From positions 817,941 through 881,940 of the forward strand of contig NW_006496807.1 in the NCBI RefSeq assembly GCF_000471905.2: 64,000 bases of DNA. Reading direction: 5' to 3'. This document shows, piece after piece, positions 23,651-35,625 of the stretch. This stretch comes from Amborella trichopoda. Lineage: Eukaryota > Streptophyta > Magnoliopsida > Amborellales > Amborellaceae. A model generated the notes under the pieces. The model did not search any database. It was given only the letters and a program-made list of their open reading frames with translations, and was not told the origin of the DNA. Both the position numbers and the translations under genes were made by a program. Position 1 is the first letter of the stretch, and every line of letters begins with the position of its first letter.

Positions 23651-24070
23651 TGTTTGGGAAACAGTGCTCAATTTTCATTTTAGCATCACAAATGGTTAGG
23701 AGATAGCTCCTTTAAATTGGTTTATCCAGAAATTTTCGACAAAGTAACTTACCCAAATGCTAAGCTGGCTGAGGTTGTTGAACACAGAGGTAACTAGGTG
23801 GTTTTGGACTTAGCTTTTCCTTCTGATAGATTGTAAGCTGGTTTGTATTCTAGGCTAAGTGAGCTATTGCAGATTTTGAATGATGTTTATGTTCTGAGAG
23901 GAGTGGAGGACGAGATTGTGTGGGAAATTGAGAGTGATGTGTTTTGTTTTTTTTTTTTTCGGTGAAATCGACATATCTTGCTCTTCCATGACAGTTGACG
24001 CTGGTCTTTACTTGAAATTACTCAAGTTTGGGATAGGCGAATCCCTCACAAGGTACATGTTTTTGTTTGG

Positions 24071-24990
24071 TTGGCAGCCCAAGAGAAGATCCTCACGATA
24101 GACAATCTTATTAAAAGAGGTAAGATTTTACCTAATGTTTGTCTTTTGTGTAAGAAAGATGGTAAATCTGGGTCCCATATTTTCTTGCATTGTTCTTATA
24201 TCTACAAGATTAGGAATTGCTTCTTTTATCAGTTAGGTGTAAGTGTTGCCATGCCTGATAATGTCTTGGGGACTATTACGCATGTTGCATTTCCTTACTT
24301 ACCAAAGGTAGGGAGTGTGATATGGAAAGTAGTGAGAGAAGTAATTTTGTGGGAGGTGTGGAAGGAAAAGAATAGAAGAACCTCTGATGGGGAGAGTCTA
24401 TTGTTAGATAGAGTTCTCAACATGATTAAGCACTCACTTTGGTGTTGGTTTTCAATCACAAGGAAGGCTGGGGTATCTCTGAGGTGGATGTATTGCTAAA
24501 TCTTTAAAATCTATTTCAGATGGGTATTATCAAAAGTAGATCGAGAAGTATTTGGGTCTGCTAGTTCAAAGAGCTTTTTAAACTTAATTTTGATGGGAGC
24601 TCGCTTGAGAATCTTGGTATGGCAGCGATTGGATGGATTGTGAGGGACTGGAATGGGGAGATGGTTTTTAACTATGCTGGTCTAATTGGGGTGGCCACGG
24701 CTAATCACACCGAAATTTTAGCTCTTTTACATGGTTTGAGGCTATTCAAAAGTATATCAATGGGGAACTATTGCATGGTTGAGAGAGATTCCATGAATGT
24801 GATTAAATGGTGTAAAAATAAATAGAATCTCATATCGGTGTGGCTTCAGATTCTTGACTTGGCTGAGCCTTTCACAATTTATTTTCACCACTTTTATAGT
24901 GAGGCCAATTCTTGGGCAGATTCACTTGCCAAAAGTGATTTATCATTGCCTTCTTTAATTGTTTTTGATGATGTAATTCATGCTATGTAG
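24071..24990 (+). pseudogene. LINE ORF2 C-terminus: zinc finger and RNase H
   Basis: The reading 24,071-24,499 holds the zf-RVT block with 'CLLCKKDGKSGSHIFLHC' (Cys-X2-Cys ... His-X4-Cys type). RNase H follows: 'KLNFDGSSLENLGMAAIG' (about 24.58 kb), 'ANHTEILALLHGLRLFKS' and 'MVERDSMNVIKWC' (24.7-24.82 kb), ending with a 'SEANSWADSLAKS' block near 24.93 kb. Carries at least two stops. RNase H removes the RNA strand in some plant LINE lineages. Confidence 0.8.
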
Positions 24991-25256
24991 TTTCTTTTTT
25001 CAATAAAATTTAGTAATATTGGTAATAAAAAAAAAAAAAAAAGATTTATAATGCTCGTCATACACTAGCATATCTACCCAAAAAACGAAATTAATAAAAA
25101 ATTATAGCGATTATATCTAGAAAAATATCGTTTAGGGTGGAAGCTAGTGGCCTTTGTCTTAATCACCCAAGATAGTTGAATGAATACTACAGCAATGAAA
25201 AGATTAAATAAGGCTCTAAGTAATATAAAGGTTTACCATGTCCGGGTATCCCAAAT

Positions 25257-25500
25257 TAGGGGTGGCAAGGGGCCTAGTAGCTCGGCCTAGCCCAACCCTA
25301 AGAAACTAGGGCTTGTATCACAAAATGTGGCCTGAGGCCCTGCCAAGGCATAGCCATCATAGCTCGAGGCCCTGCTAGGGCATAGCCATCACAGCCCAAG
25401 GGTAGGGCTATGAGACGGTACCCTGGTTCGTCCCCACCCATAACTTTTTTTTCTTTATTTTTTCTATTATATTCTTTGATTCAATTTGCCCCCCCCCCCC
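25257..25500. mobile_element. Probable hAT-type MITE with C-tract
   Basis: Begins TTAGGGGTGGCAAGGGGCC, close to the TAGGGGTGGCAA ends common in plant hAT elements. The other end (TTTGCCCCCCCCCCC near 25,483) could be a degraded TTGCCACCCC end. Inside is a 46-bp-scale duplication of GAGGCCCTGCCAAGGCATAG-like sequence. I found no clear 8-bp target duplication, so the call is tentative. Confidence 0.4.
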
Positions 25501-25961
25501 TGGCCTTGATAGGGCCTAACTATTTAATATAGGAATCAGCGAAAGTGATCCATTTGATACTTAGGCCCTTAAGCTTTATAGGTTGCACGGTATCAAAATG
25601 ACAATACAAATACGAAAAGTAAACAAGAAAGAAAATGCATTAAGAACTTAAGAATCCTAGGCTTTTTATAAAAAAGAAAAGAGTTTCATGAAATTTCGAT
25701 TTCTTTTTGAGATCTCTCTCAATCTCCAATATTTATACAATTTGAAACCAATTTATAACAGGAAATGTTGATATACAACTTAAACAATTTAGAAGGTAGA
25801 TGAATGGATGGGATTGTCTTAAGTACCAATAAAAAAAATTAATATTTTTAGTAAACATATCACAACCCCGTCCCTTTCTCCCTACCGTACTCGTCAAAGC
25901 CAACCACGAAAGAAAACAAAACACCTAGCACATAACCACAGCAAGCTGAACAAACAAGTCC

Positions 25962-25965
<4 letters not shown>
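25501..25965. other. Unassigned intergenic sequence
   Basis: AT-rich, without recognisable protein, RNA gene or repeat. Confidence 0.4.
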
Positions 25966-26007
<42 letters not shown>

Positions 26008-26712
26008 NNNNNNNNNNNNNNNNNNNNNNNNNNNNNNNNNNNNNNNNNNNNNNNNNNNNNNNNNNNNNNNNNNNNNNNNNNNNNNNNNNNNNNNNNNNNN
26101 NNNNNNNNNNNNNNNNNNNNNNNNNNNNNNNNNNNNNNNNNNNNNNNNNNNNNNNNNNNNNNNNNNNNNNNNNNNNNNNNNNNNNNNNNNNNNNNNNNNN
26201 NNNNNNNNNNNNNNNNNNNNNNNNNNNNNNNNNNNNNNNNNNNNNNNNNNNNNNNNNNNNNNNNNNNNNNNNNNNNNNNNNNNNNNNNNNNNNNNNNNNN
26301 NNNNNNNNNNNNNNNNNNNNNNNNNNNNNNNNNNNNNNNNNNNNNNNNNNNNNNNNNNNNNNNNNNNNNNNNNNNNNNNNNNNNNNNNNNNNNNNNNNNN
26401 NNNNNNNNNNNNNNNNNNNNNNNNNNNNNNNNNNNNNNNNNNNNNNNNNNNNNNNNNNNNNNNNNNNNNNNNNNNNNNNNNNNNNNNNNNNNNNNNNNNN
26501 NNNNNNNNNNNNNNNNNNNNNNNNNNNNNNNNNNNNNNNNNNNNNNNNNNNNNNNNNNNNNNNNNNNNNNNNNNNNNNNNNNNNNNNNNNNNNNNNNNNN
26601 NNNNNNNNNNNNNNNNNNNNNNNNNNNNNNNNNNNNNNNNNNNNNNNNNNNNNNNNNNNNNNNNNNNNNNNNNNNNNNNNNNNNNNNNNNNNNNNNNNNN
26701 NNNNNNNNNNNN

Positions 26713-26750
<38 letters not shown>
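25966..26750. repeat. TA microsatellite flanking a 705-bp assembly gap
   Basis: (TA)n runs at about 25,968-26,007 and 26,713-26,750 flank 705 unknown bases (26,008-26,712). The gap is probably an unresolved longer TA array or a collapsed insertion. Open frames spanning it are artefacts. Confidence 0.9.
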
Positions 26751-26753
<3 letters not shown>

Positions 26754-27554
26754 CAACTCCAAAATATTACAAATGAGTCCAAGGCACAAAAAGCCCACTA
26801 ACATTACAAAGATTCAATACAAAGTGAACCACATGGCCAAACTGCCATCTAAAACATGATAGCAAAAAGAAGCTTCCACGAAAAGGGAGTATGGGGCTCT
26901 AGTCGTGAACATCTGAACGCCCTTCCAAAATCTGCAAGCTATCACTCTACATAAAGGAAAGTTAAAAGAATGAGCTATAAAGCTGAGTAAGTAGATAAAA
27001 GTATCATGCATTCCTGCCTACACACAATATCTCATAACAATAATCATGGTGAAGCAATAACAAATCTGGCTAATCAAAATTATATCATTCATGCATAAGT
27101 ATCATAACAGATCAACATTATCAGGCAAGTATACAGCAAGCATAACCAATCCTAATACCACCTACTCCCGAAGTAGAAGCCCTATCTATCAGGCCAATTC
27201 AATATCGTTGCATAGAACTTCTACCATCACTCAGGAGGGAAGCACCACCAACGGTATAGCCCGTTGCATAGTGCTTCACGCACACACACACAGTCCTCAG
27301 TAAGATTTGGGGCTTTTGATAGGCGAAGGCCTTGCAAGACACTACCCTCTCCTTGTTCTCAGCTGGAGGACACTACACTACCAACGGTATAGCCCATTGT
27401 GTAATGCCCACACAAATTTTGGGGAGCTCGACCCTCCCAAATTACTCACATCCTAACTCCCTTCCTATCATTGGGAGTCAAGGAAAGATCTCAACTGCCG
27501 GTACAACTTCCTTATCATATCACATCAGTGGCATGTCTAATTACAACCATACAA

Positions 27555-27835
27555 CCTCATTTCATTACACTACCAACGGTATAGCCTGTTGCGTAGTGCC
27601 TTACACACATATCATTTCATTACACTACCAACAGTATAGCCCGTTGCATAGTGCCTTACATACATATCATTTCATTACACTACCAACGGTAAGCCAATCG
27701 CATAGTGCCTTACACACATACCATTTCATTACACTACCAACGGTTTAGCCAGTTGCATAGTGCCTTACACACATATCATTTCATTACACACCCAATGGTA
27801 TAGCTTGTTGTGTAGTGCCTTACATACATATCATA
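27555..27835. repeat. 55-bp tandem repeat
   Basis: Five units with a start-to-start spacing of 54-55 bp, each with CATTTCATTACACTACCAAC, GGTATAGCCCGTTGCGTAGT and GCCTTACACACATAT parts. Isolated related units lie at about 27,245 and 27,370. Part of the presumed LTR. Confidence 0.85.
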
Positions 27836-28200
27836 ACAGAGCATGTTTCATATCATATCAAAGAGTGTACATAACATGTCAGGCTACATACATATCATAT
27901 CCTAGCATGTGCATAACACATCATAACAGAGCATGTCTTACTACATGCATTCATATCATAACAAAGCATATCTCATTATCATGCATTCATATCATAACTG
28001 AGCATGTCTTATTACATACATTCATATCATAACAGAGCATATCTCATTATTATGCATTCATAATATAATTGAGCATGTCTTATTACCTGCATTCATATCA
28101 TAACATAGCATATCTCATTATCATGCATTCATATCATACTAGGCATGTCTTATTACATGCATTCATATCATAACAGAGCCTATCTCATTATCGCGCACAC
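27836..28200. repeat. ~71-bp tandem repeat made of two ~35-bp halves
   Basis: Alternating halves of the type CATATCATAACAGAGCATAT and CATGTCTTATTACATGCATT. GCATGTCTT recurs at 27,931, 28,002, 28,072 and 28,143. Directly follows the 55-bp array. Confidence 0.85.
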
Positions 28201-29484
28201 ATTTCCAATTAGCAACAGGTTAACATGCTCACATATCATAACAAAAACATGTCCACATGAAACATCAACATGTCCAAAGCATGTTATGCATGTAATCATA
28301 TCATCAGGCTCATTAGCTCAAAAGACATCATCATGTCATTTTTCTGGTTTTTTCACAATGAACACAATCCACCTTTAAAGGCATTTCATGAGATTCATAA
28401 ATTATTTGGACTTGAGACTACTTTTATAACAATTTAGGCTCATGAAAACACAACTTACGTAAAAAAGGTAACCGAAATTTTGGTTTAAAGTCTACCAAAT
28501 TGTTTGGTGTTCTTGACTAAAGTTCATGTCTTCACAGCAGAAAATTCAGTGTGACATTTTTATAGGAAAACATACATAACTTTCAAACTACAGGGAATTT
28601 TATCATGATTCTCAAATAATTTTTAAAATAGATTCATTTATCTATTATTTTGAAGTGGTTTGACCTCATTCTGACATGTTTTGGTCATTAAAAAGCTCCA
28701 CACAAAAACACACTAAAACCCTAGAATTTCATTTCACAAATCTGGCATGCTTCAAAAAATAGTTAATAACTTTCAAACCAAATAAGATATTAGCAAGGGG
28801 TCTTTTCCATGATAAAATAGATTCAATTTGCTACTTTTCACAAAATTTCATAATCTAAAGAGAGATTTACTATACTCAAAACGATTTCTCAAAAAAGAGC
28901 CACAGTTATGGAAAACATAGCACACTCTAACAGGATTTCAGAAACATGCACCCGCACGTATAATCACACCCATATTTATTCTTGAATTTCATACTTTGAT
29001 AAGCTAATGAAATATGCAACAATCACAAGCATGAAAGCATGAAACCAGATCCACTTACATGCACCAAATGAAACTCTAAAGTTCTTCACAAGTTTCATCT
29101 CAAATACCAAGCTCCACAAGGATGAGTTCAAGCTCAATGGACTAAGGCTAGGAGGGGTCTCAAAATCTCAAGGCAAGAGGCGGAGAACGTGGGTGAGAGA
29201 GGGCAGTGAGGAGAGAGAGAGAAAAAAAAAGCCAATGTGTGGGTGAGAAGGGGATATATATATAAGCAAATGTGGTAGCTTCATGCAAATGCCACATAAC
29301 ATCCAAGAGGCCATGCATGAGGAGAGAGAGAGAAGGCCAAGAATGAGAGACATCATCGTGGGATGGAAGCATGCAGTTAACAAATGACACATCAGTGGGC
29401 ATGCATGAGGAGAGAGAGAAGCAAGCATGGGAGACATCATGATACTGGGTGGAAGCATGCATGCGCCACTTGGCACTTATGCAT

Positions 29485-29486
<2 letters not shown>

Positions 29487-29521
<35 letters not shown>
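29487..29521. repeat. (AG)n microsatellite
   Basis: About 17 uninterrupted GA dinucleotides. Related GAGAGAGA patches at 29,210, 29,320 and 29,408 lie in repeated sequence with CATGCATGAGGAGAGAGAG context. Confidence 0.9.
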
Positions 29522-29889
29522 AACAAGGAAGAGAAGGAGCTTCCCTAGACTACCATACACCACCCACACCCAGCGGCGCACTCTTCTGCCCGCGCTCTCA
29601 ATGCGTGTCCAACCATTCACTCTCAACATCGCAATATCCATCCACGCTCTATCGTGCGCTCTCTGCAATCAACAACTCACATCCACTCACGAGCTCGACG
29701 AGCGTCGGTCCACCCGCACCTAACTATGCGCACATCTGCCCTCGTTATAACACGGACTCGTCTACCAGTGCATGTGCTCTAATGTGCATCCATCCGCGTG
29801 CATTCACCTGCCTGCGCTTCGCCACGCACTTAACCGTTAACACCTCAGGAAAATCTCGGTCCTTACATCCTTACAAAGCATTCCTTCAA

Positions 29890-30289
29890 TAAAAAGTAAA
29901 AAGTAAAAAATAAAAAAATTGACCTTAAATACTCTTAAGTACCTAAAAAAAATAATGTCTATTATTGTACATAGAGTATCTAATTATTGGGCAATCAAAT
30001 ATAAGAATTTAAAAAATCAAAACCCATATTTAATCTTTTAATAACCATTCTTTCAATAATGCTAATGTGAATCGTAAAATTTCACATTGAAAATTTCTAC
30101 TCGTCTTTTACCAAAGAGAGTACATCTACGAGAAGCTCCCATAGAAGCAAACGATATATATGCTCACAAATAAACGTGGAACTTCCCATCTAAAAGGGGG
30201 CACTAGCATTTTGAATACAACTTAAAACGGTTTCAAAACAGACGAAGGCTTGGGATTTCGATGAGTGCCACACCTAAGGCACGTAGTTT
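29890..30289. other. Unassigned AT-rich spacer
   Basis: No ORF, RNA or repeat assignment. It lies between the presumed LTR and the long-TIR element. Confidence 0.4.
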
Positions 30290-30469
30290 GAGCTCGTTTG
30301 GATCCTAAGGTAAACAAAACCATGTTTTGAATCATAACATGATTATACAAACCATGGTTATGTCAAAACCTAGTTATTGAGAAATGACTGTTTGGATATC
30401 TTGTACATAATACCTATATTATGTAAATCTTTTGTTTAGGTCATCTATTTGCATAACGTGGATTTACAC

Positions 30470-30985
30470 TATTTTAGACACATTTGGTAGGTATGAAAAT
30501 ATTTTCGTACAAAATATTTTCATATGAAAATTACATTACACACATTTGGTATGCGGCTAATACATAAGAAAAATTTTCCATTGTAACAAATTTTATCAAA
30601 ATTTTAGATAGAGAAACTAAATCAAATTTTTGAGAAAAACAAACTACCTTAAAATTTTTAGAGAGATAAACTATCTCAATATTTTAAAAAAAACACTATT
30701 TTTTTTTTTTTAGGTCCATGTATCTTAAAGTTGAGATGGTCAGATTTTAAGGTTTTTTGATATCGAAACAACTTATCCGAATGAATTTTTTACAGTGCGC
30801 TTAATTTTGATATTTTAAGGCATCAACCATGTATAAACTTTTTTCCTGATCAAAATTTTGGGATGAGACAGCGCGACACTTCCTCTCTAGAGCTACATAC
30901 GACAAATTGCATGGAGACAAAGAAAAGAATGAACAATGCAAATGGGTTTTCATTTGAGAGACGAGTGACGAGCGCGCATCGTTAG
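30470..30985. repeat. Insert in the left TIR arm, with a copy of the dispersed repeat
   Basis: This stretch has no counterpart in the right arm. It holds GTACAAAATATTTTCATATG-like palindromic sequence (about 30,500) and, at about 30,690-30,850, the dispersed repeat (GTCCATGTATCTTAAAGTTG, then ATATCGAAACAAC and a TATAAACTTTTTT end). Probably a later insertion or a deletion from the right arm. Confidence 0.45.
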
Positions 30986-31154
30986 AACAGTGCTTTATTT
31001 AAGGGAAATTATAGCTAATATACTTTAATTTTAATAAAATTGGAAAAAAACTCTAAACTTTCCAAAACCTCGTCTACACCTTTTTTTTCAATATTTACGA
31101 TTTTTTGGACGAAAATGTCATCTTACGATAGTCTTTCTACCGTAAAGGCAATGA

Positions 31155-31370
31155 TAGAATTACGGTACTTCGAGTATCGTAATACCTTGAAAATATATTG
31201 CGGTACTTATAGTACTGTGATACCAATAACTTCAATTAGCATTACAGTACTTTAAGTACCATAAAACTATAAAAGCCAATTACGGTATTTTAACCTCAAT
31301 TAGTATAACGGTACTTTAAGTACCATAAAACTATGGAAGCCAATTACGGTACTTTAAGTACCGCAAAAAC
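31155..31370. repeat. Array of ~20-nt palindromes, left arm
   Basis: At least five units of the type TACGGTACTTTAAGTACCGTA or variants (31,161; 31,201; 31,243; 31,306; 31,343) spaced about 35-65 bp apart. Each is a near-perfect inverted repeat. Matched by a similar array in the right arm. Such subterminal repeats often bind transposase; that role is inference. Confidence 0.75.
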
Positions 31371-31778
31371 AAAAACTCATTTTACCACCATAAAAACTAA
31401 CCCATGTTATACGGCAACCTTTTCTCCTTATTATATTTATCTCTTTCGTCTCTTATTTTTTATGTTTATCTCTTATTTCTCTCTCTCATTTTTTTTTATA
31501 TTTATCTCTTTTTTCTCTGTAATTTTTTTTTTTATCTCTTCCGCCTCTTTCTAAATCTTTTCTCTCCCTAACTGGGATATTTGGCCATGTCCAAATTGGC
31601 TCGTAGAGTAAGATTGTAGAGAGATAAAAAAGAATGAGAGAGAAAGAAAAGATAAATATGAAAAAGAATTAGAGAGAGAAATGATTGATAAACACAGAAG
31701 GAATTAGAGATGAAATATATAAATATAAACTGAATGAGAAAAGGGTTACGGCATTTTAAATGGCGTAAACGCTTTTTC

Positions 31779-31929
31779 TATTTATCTATTTCATCTCTAA
31801 TTTCTTTTATTTTGATCTATTCTTTCTATCACTATGAGAAAAGGGTTACGACTTTTTCAATGCCATATAACATAGAGATAGAAAGAATAGATCAACCTAC
31901 AAGAAATTAGAGATGAAATAGATAAATAT
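31779..31929. repeat. Long hairpin: 52-nt inverted repeat
   Basis: The arm 31,779-31,830 (starting TATTTATCTATTTCATCTCT) is the reverse complement of 31,877-31,929 apart from a few mismatches, with a loop of about 46 nt. Smaller palindromes (GTTACGGCATTTTAAATGGC at 31,745; GTTTACGTCATTTAAATTGT at 31,936) flank it. Confidence 0.85.
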
Positions 31930-32129
31930 AAAAAGGGTTTACGTCATTTAAATTGTCATAAACCTTTTTCTCATTCTGCTTATACTTATCTATTTCATCT
32001 ATAATTCTTATCAATTGTTTTTCTCTCTAATTCTTTTTCATATTTATCTCTTCTTTCTTTCTTTTTTTGACAAATGTTCAAAAGTATTATTGGAAATTAC
32101 ATCAGAACAAATCAACAGCGAAGGTAACG

Positions 32130-33852
32130 ATGCACCTCCTTTAGCTAAAGAATCGACGATGGAGTTTGCTTCCTGATAAACATGATTGAACGAAATAGAA
32201 GGTCCAGCTAGATCCATTATTTACAACCGCAAAGATCGCAATTCCCACGGAACCTTCTGTTCCAATTTGCACCATTTTATCCATTCAAGGAGTCCCCTTC
32301 AATCCAGACATTACCAGTAATGTTCCTCTCAAACAAAATTTTCAACCCACACAACAAAGCACTCAATTCAGCAAAATTTGTTGTTTTTTCCCTTATCGAG
32401 CCAGCGAAGGAGAGAATAACATAGGCCGTGGAGTCACGTACAACACCACCAATGCCAGCCCTACTTGGATTTCCAAAGGAACTTTCATTGAAATTTAGCT
32501 TAACACTCCCAAAGTCGGGTGCCAACCAAAAGATCTTCGGTCTGAGACGAGAAATACCAAGGGAAAACAAATTGTGAATATTAGACTAAACATCCACAAT
32601 TAGAATACCCCAACCCTCCTTAGTCACTGATAGCCATATCTCAATCGATAGCTTAATTTTGGCTATGAGCGTTTCAAAAGACAATGAACTCCCAACGAAG
32701 GTTCTTTTATACCTCTCCTTCCATATTTCCCAAAGGATAACCCCTTTAGAAACCTTCCATAGGACTTTCCCACCTACCGGCAAATGGCTTAAAGACATCT
32801 GAGAGATAATACCTTCCCCTGAATGGGGCATGACAAAAAGTATCCCAAGTGTGGAGAAAAGTCAGGACCATACACGGGATGTAAAGGAACATTGGATCAA
32901 GAGATGTGCCACTGTTTCCCCATCTTCTTTGCACAAAAGACAAACATTAGGCAAAATTTTTCCCCTTTTAATCAAGTTATCAACCTTTAAAATCCTATTC
33001 AGAGAAGCAAACCAAATGAAACATTGTACCTTATGTGGTATAGGCCATTTCCAAACAACAACAACATTGGAGTTAGACCATCTAATCCTATCTTGGAATA
33101 ATAGATTATAACAAGATTTCACCAAAAAAACATAAAACATCATCACTTTCAATCTCCCATATAATCGCATCCTCAGCATCAGCAACAACATAGGTGTTAT
33201 CCAGCATTTCCATAAGAGAGCACCATTGAGATAATAGGTGGTTACTTAGTCTACTATAAGATAGAGAAATATTCCAAGAACTTTGCAGACCTCTTCTTTC
33301 TAAAGCTTCATGAAAGGTCACTCTCGGCTGAGTTACCAATCCAAAAAGATAAGGAAAAGCCATTTTCAACGGATAATGCTCTATCTATTTATGATGCCAC
33401 AGAGACACTTGCATACCACAACCAACACTCCATCTAGAATAACCTGAAACAACAGGTCTGGATCTAAAGATGGACTTCCACACCTGTGAAACCTCTCTTC
33501 CGTGCCCATTACCCAACCACACCTGTAATCTATCAACTCCATATTTAGCCATAAGAACTTTATACCACAAATGATTCTTGAATTTAAGGCTTCTCCACCA
33601 TCATTTACATAACAGTGCTCGGTTAAACACCATAATTCTACTTAATCCCAACCCACCTTCTTTTTTAGGTATACATACCCTATCCCATCTAAGCAAATGG
33701 AACTTCCTCCCATTGGAATTGGAGCCCCAGAGAAAGACTCGCATCATTTTTTCCAATTTTCTTACAACATAGGCATACATATTTATCAAAGACATATGGC
33801 AAACAGGGAGATTTGATAAATACCATTTCAAAAGAGTAGCCCTACCACCCAA
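32130..33852 (-). pseudogene. LINE ORF2 thumb, zinc finger and RNase H
   Basis: 33,852-33,601 starts 'GGRATLLKWYLSNLPVCHMS' and has 'GGLGLSRIMVFNRALLCK', the thumb region. 33,191-32,862 contains 'IPHKVQCFIWFASLNRIL' and 'CLLCKEDGETVAHLLIQC', the zf-RVT finger. 32,570-32,277 contains 'KLNFNESSFGNPSRAGIGGV' (a catalytic Asp region with N at the usual Asp), 'NFAELSALLCGLK' and 'IEGDSLN'. An 'ANSIVDSLAKGG' block follows near 32,160 in another frame. Confidence 0.8.
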
Positions 33853-33869
33853 AGAGAGATACTTGTATT

Positions 33870-35340
33870 TCTATAAATCCAACTTTTTTTGAACTCTTTC
33901 AAGCACTATATCCCAGACAGCAATTGTAAGTCTTGAATAAGATATAGGAAGACCCAAATAGGTCACTGGGAAGGAGCCAACCTTGCAACCCACAATAGCA
34001 GCCATCTTCTCTATCACCCCATCCTCACAACAAATCCCAACCATGGAAGATTTATGAAAATTAACTCTTAGACCCAAAGTTGCTTTACAGATATCCAAAA
34101 TCTGCCAATGTTAGAAACTTGTAGTGTCTCTGCCTCACAAAAAATAAAGGTATCGTTTGCATATTGAAGTTGTGAGATTTGGATATCAAAGTTAGCAAAC
34201 CAAAACCCAGTGAAATAGCCTTCATTCTCCACTCTATCTAACATTAAACTAAAGCATTCAGCAAAAATTGTATAAAGGAAAGGAGACAAGAGATCGCCTT
34301 GTCGCAACCCCCTAAAGGCATTGAAGAAACCTACGGGACTACCTTTGTACAAGGCGGAGAAATGAGCCGACGATAAGAACCAAAAAATCCAAGATCTCCA
34401 TCTCTCTCCAAACCCCATAACTCTCATAATTTCCAAAAGGATCCCCCACTCCACCCTATTGTAGGCTTTTTCCATATCCAACTTAAAAAAAATACCCGAC
34501 TTCTTGGAAGTAGGCAGCACCAACTTCAGCCTCTCTGCCAAAACCTTAGCAATGATCTTATACAAGCTTGTCAGCAAACTTATGTGTCTAATATCAGCAA
34601 GACTAGAAATCAACCCTTTCTTAAGAATCAATGCCACAAAGGTAGAATTAACACCTTTGAAAATTTGACCCCTAATCATAAAACTTTTCACCAATTGAAG
34701 CACTACATTTTTAACCAACGGCCAGGAAGAATGCTAGAGGGAAACCATAAGGTCTCAGTGCTATGTCCCCAGGTAAGGAAAAAACAGCCTTATGTAACTC
34801 CTCACTAGTGGCTTCCTTCTCCAATTCAAAACGCAAATTTAAAGGTAGTCTATTAAAAGAGATTCTATCCAGTGATGGAGTGAAATCAACCTCTTTAGTA
34901 AAAGCTTTTTTAAAATGGTTTACCACAGCATTCTCAGTAGCAATATCATTCTCTGGAACCCTGAGACATCATTTTTGCCTCCTACGGGCACTTGCAATAG
35001 CATAGAAATATTTGGTGTTAAGATCACCTTCTTTTAACCACTTTGTTCTTGACCTTTGTCTCCAATATATTTCATCTACCTTACAAAGCTCCTCCAACTC
35101 TAAGCTTTTCATGTTACGCTCTAGAACATCTTGATCAGTAATCACTCTAGAGGTCTGGACACTCAAGTCTAATACTTCCAAATCAAGCAGTACTCTATCA
35201 ATTTTTGCCTTTACATCAAATTTATTCTCTTGCTTCCATCTGATTAACTTCCTTTTAATATTTAACAACTTGATGTGCAACTGAAAATCCATAGATCCCT
35301 CTACCACTGTATTCACCCACACACTGTTTATAAGGTCCAC
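33870..35340 (-). pseudogene. LINE ORF2 connector and reverse transcriptase
   Basis: 35,340-34,969 holds the connector ('[20 protein letters not shown]', '[15 protein letters not shown]'). RT follows: motif A 'KLDMEKAYNRVEWGILLEIM', motif B 'FRGLRQGDLLSPFLYTIF', motif C 'LQYANDTFIFCEAE' (34.45-34.13 kb). Motif C has YAND where YADD is expected. 34,098-33,871 continues with 'LRVNFHKSSMVGI' and 'LGLPIS', the region after motif C. The frame breaks several times. Confidence 0.85.
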
Positions 35341-35625
35341 TACCTGTTGTTACTGTATCCAGCTCAAATCTAACCTAAAAGGTTTAAGGTTCCCCTTTCA
35401 AAACTCCTAAATTAAAAAAAATATGACAATGATCTGAGGAGAACCTTGACAATGCCCTTACGAAAGATAGAGGTACTCCTATAGCCATTCCATCGACAGC
35501 AAAAATCTGTCTAACTTTGACATAGCCAGAGTAAGCGGACTATTATTGGACCATATAAACCTGGCCCCAATAATAGGGGGATCCATAAAAGAATGATTTT
35601 CTATAAAGCGATTAAAACAACGCAT

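Larger units (their letters stand above)
20800..25042 (+). mobile_element. LINE (plant L1 type), 5'-truncated, decayed, with poly(A) tail
   Basis: Domains in order: the end of ORF1 or leader (about 20.80-20.95 kb), AP-type endonuclease (about 20.97-21.6 kb), reverse transcriptase (about 22.45-23.1 kb), the zinc-finger region (about 24.07-24.25 kb), RNase H (about 24.58-24.98 kb), then AATAAAATTTAG and a 16-A tail at 25,027-25,042. Many stops and frameshifts interrupt ORF2. The finger region shares 'LIKRGKILPNVCLLCK' exactly with the minus-strand LINE at 33 kb, so the two are one family. It abuts the truncated LTR at its 5' end. No target duplication was found. Confidence 0.85.
26760..29867 (-). 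repeat. Probable long Ty3/gypsy LTR, minus orientation
   Basis: On the minus strand the region starts TGTAAGGACCGAGATTTTCC at 29,867, a start typical of long plant gypsy LTRs. It then runs through GC-richer sequence, an AT-rich body (28.4-29.1 kb) and two subrepeat arrays. No coding region is attached on either side, so it may be a solo or truncated LTR. The lower boundary is uncertain and may lie in or beyond the gap. Confidence 0.5.

Noticed and set aside
25925-26804. 280-residue open frames on the minus strand
   Set aside because: They consist of unknown bases and TA repeats.
27555-28200. CRISPR-like regular repeats
   Set aside because: The units are directly adjacent with no unique spacers, and the context is a plant LTR.
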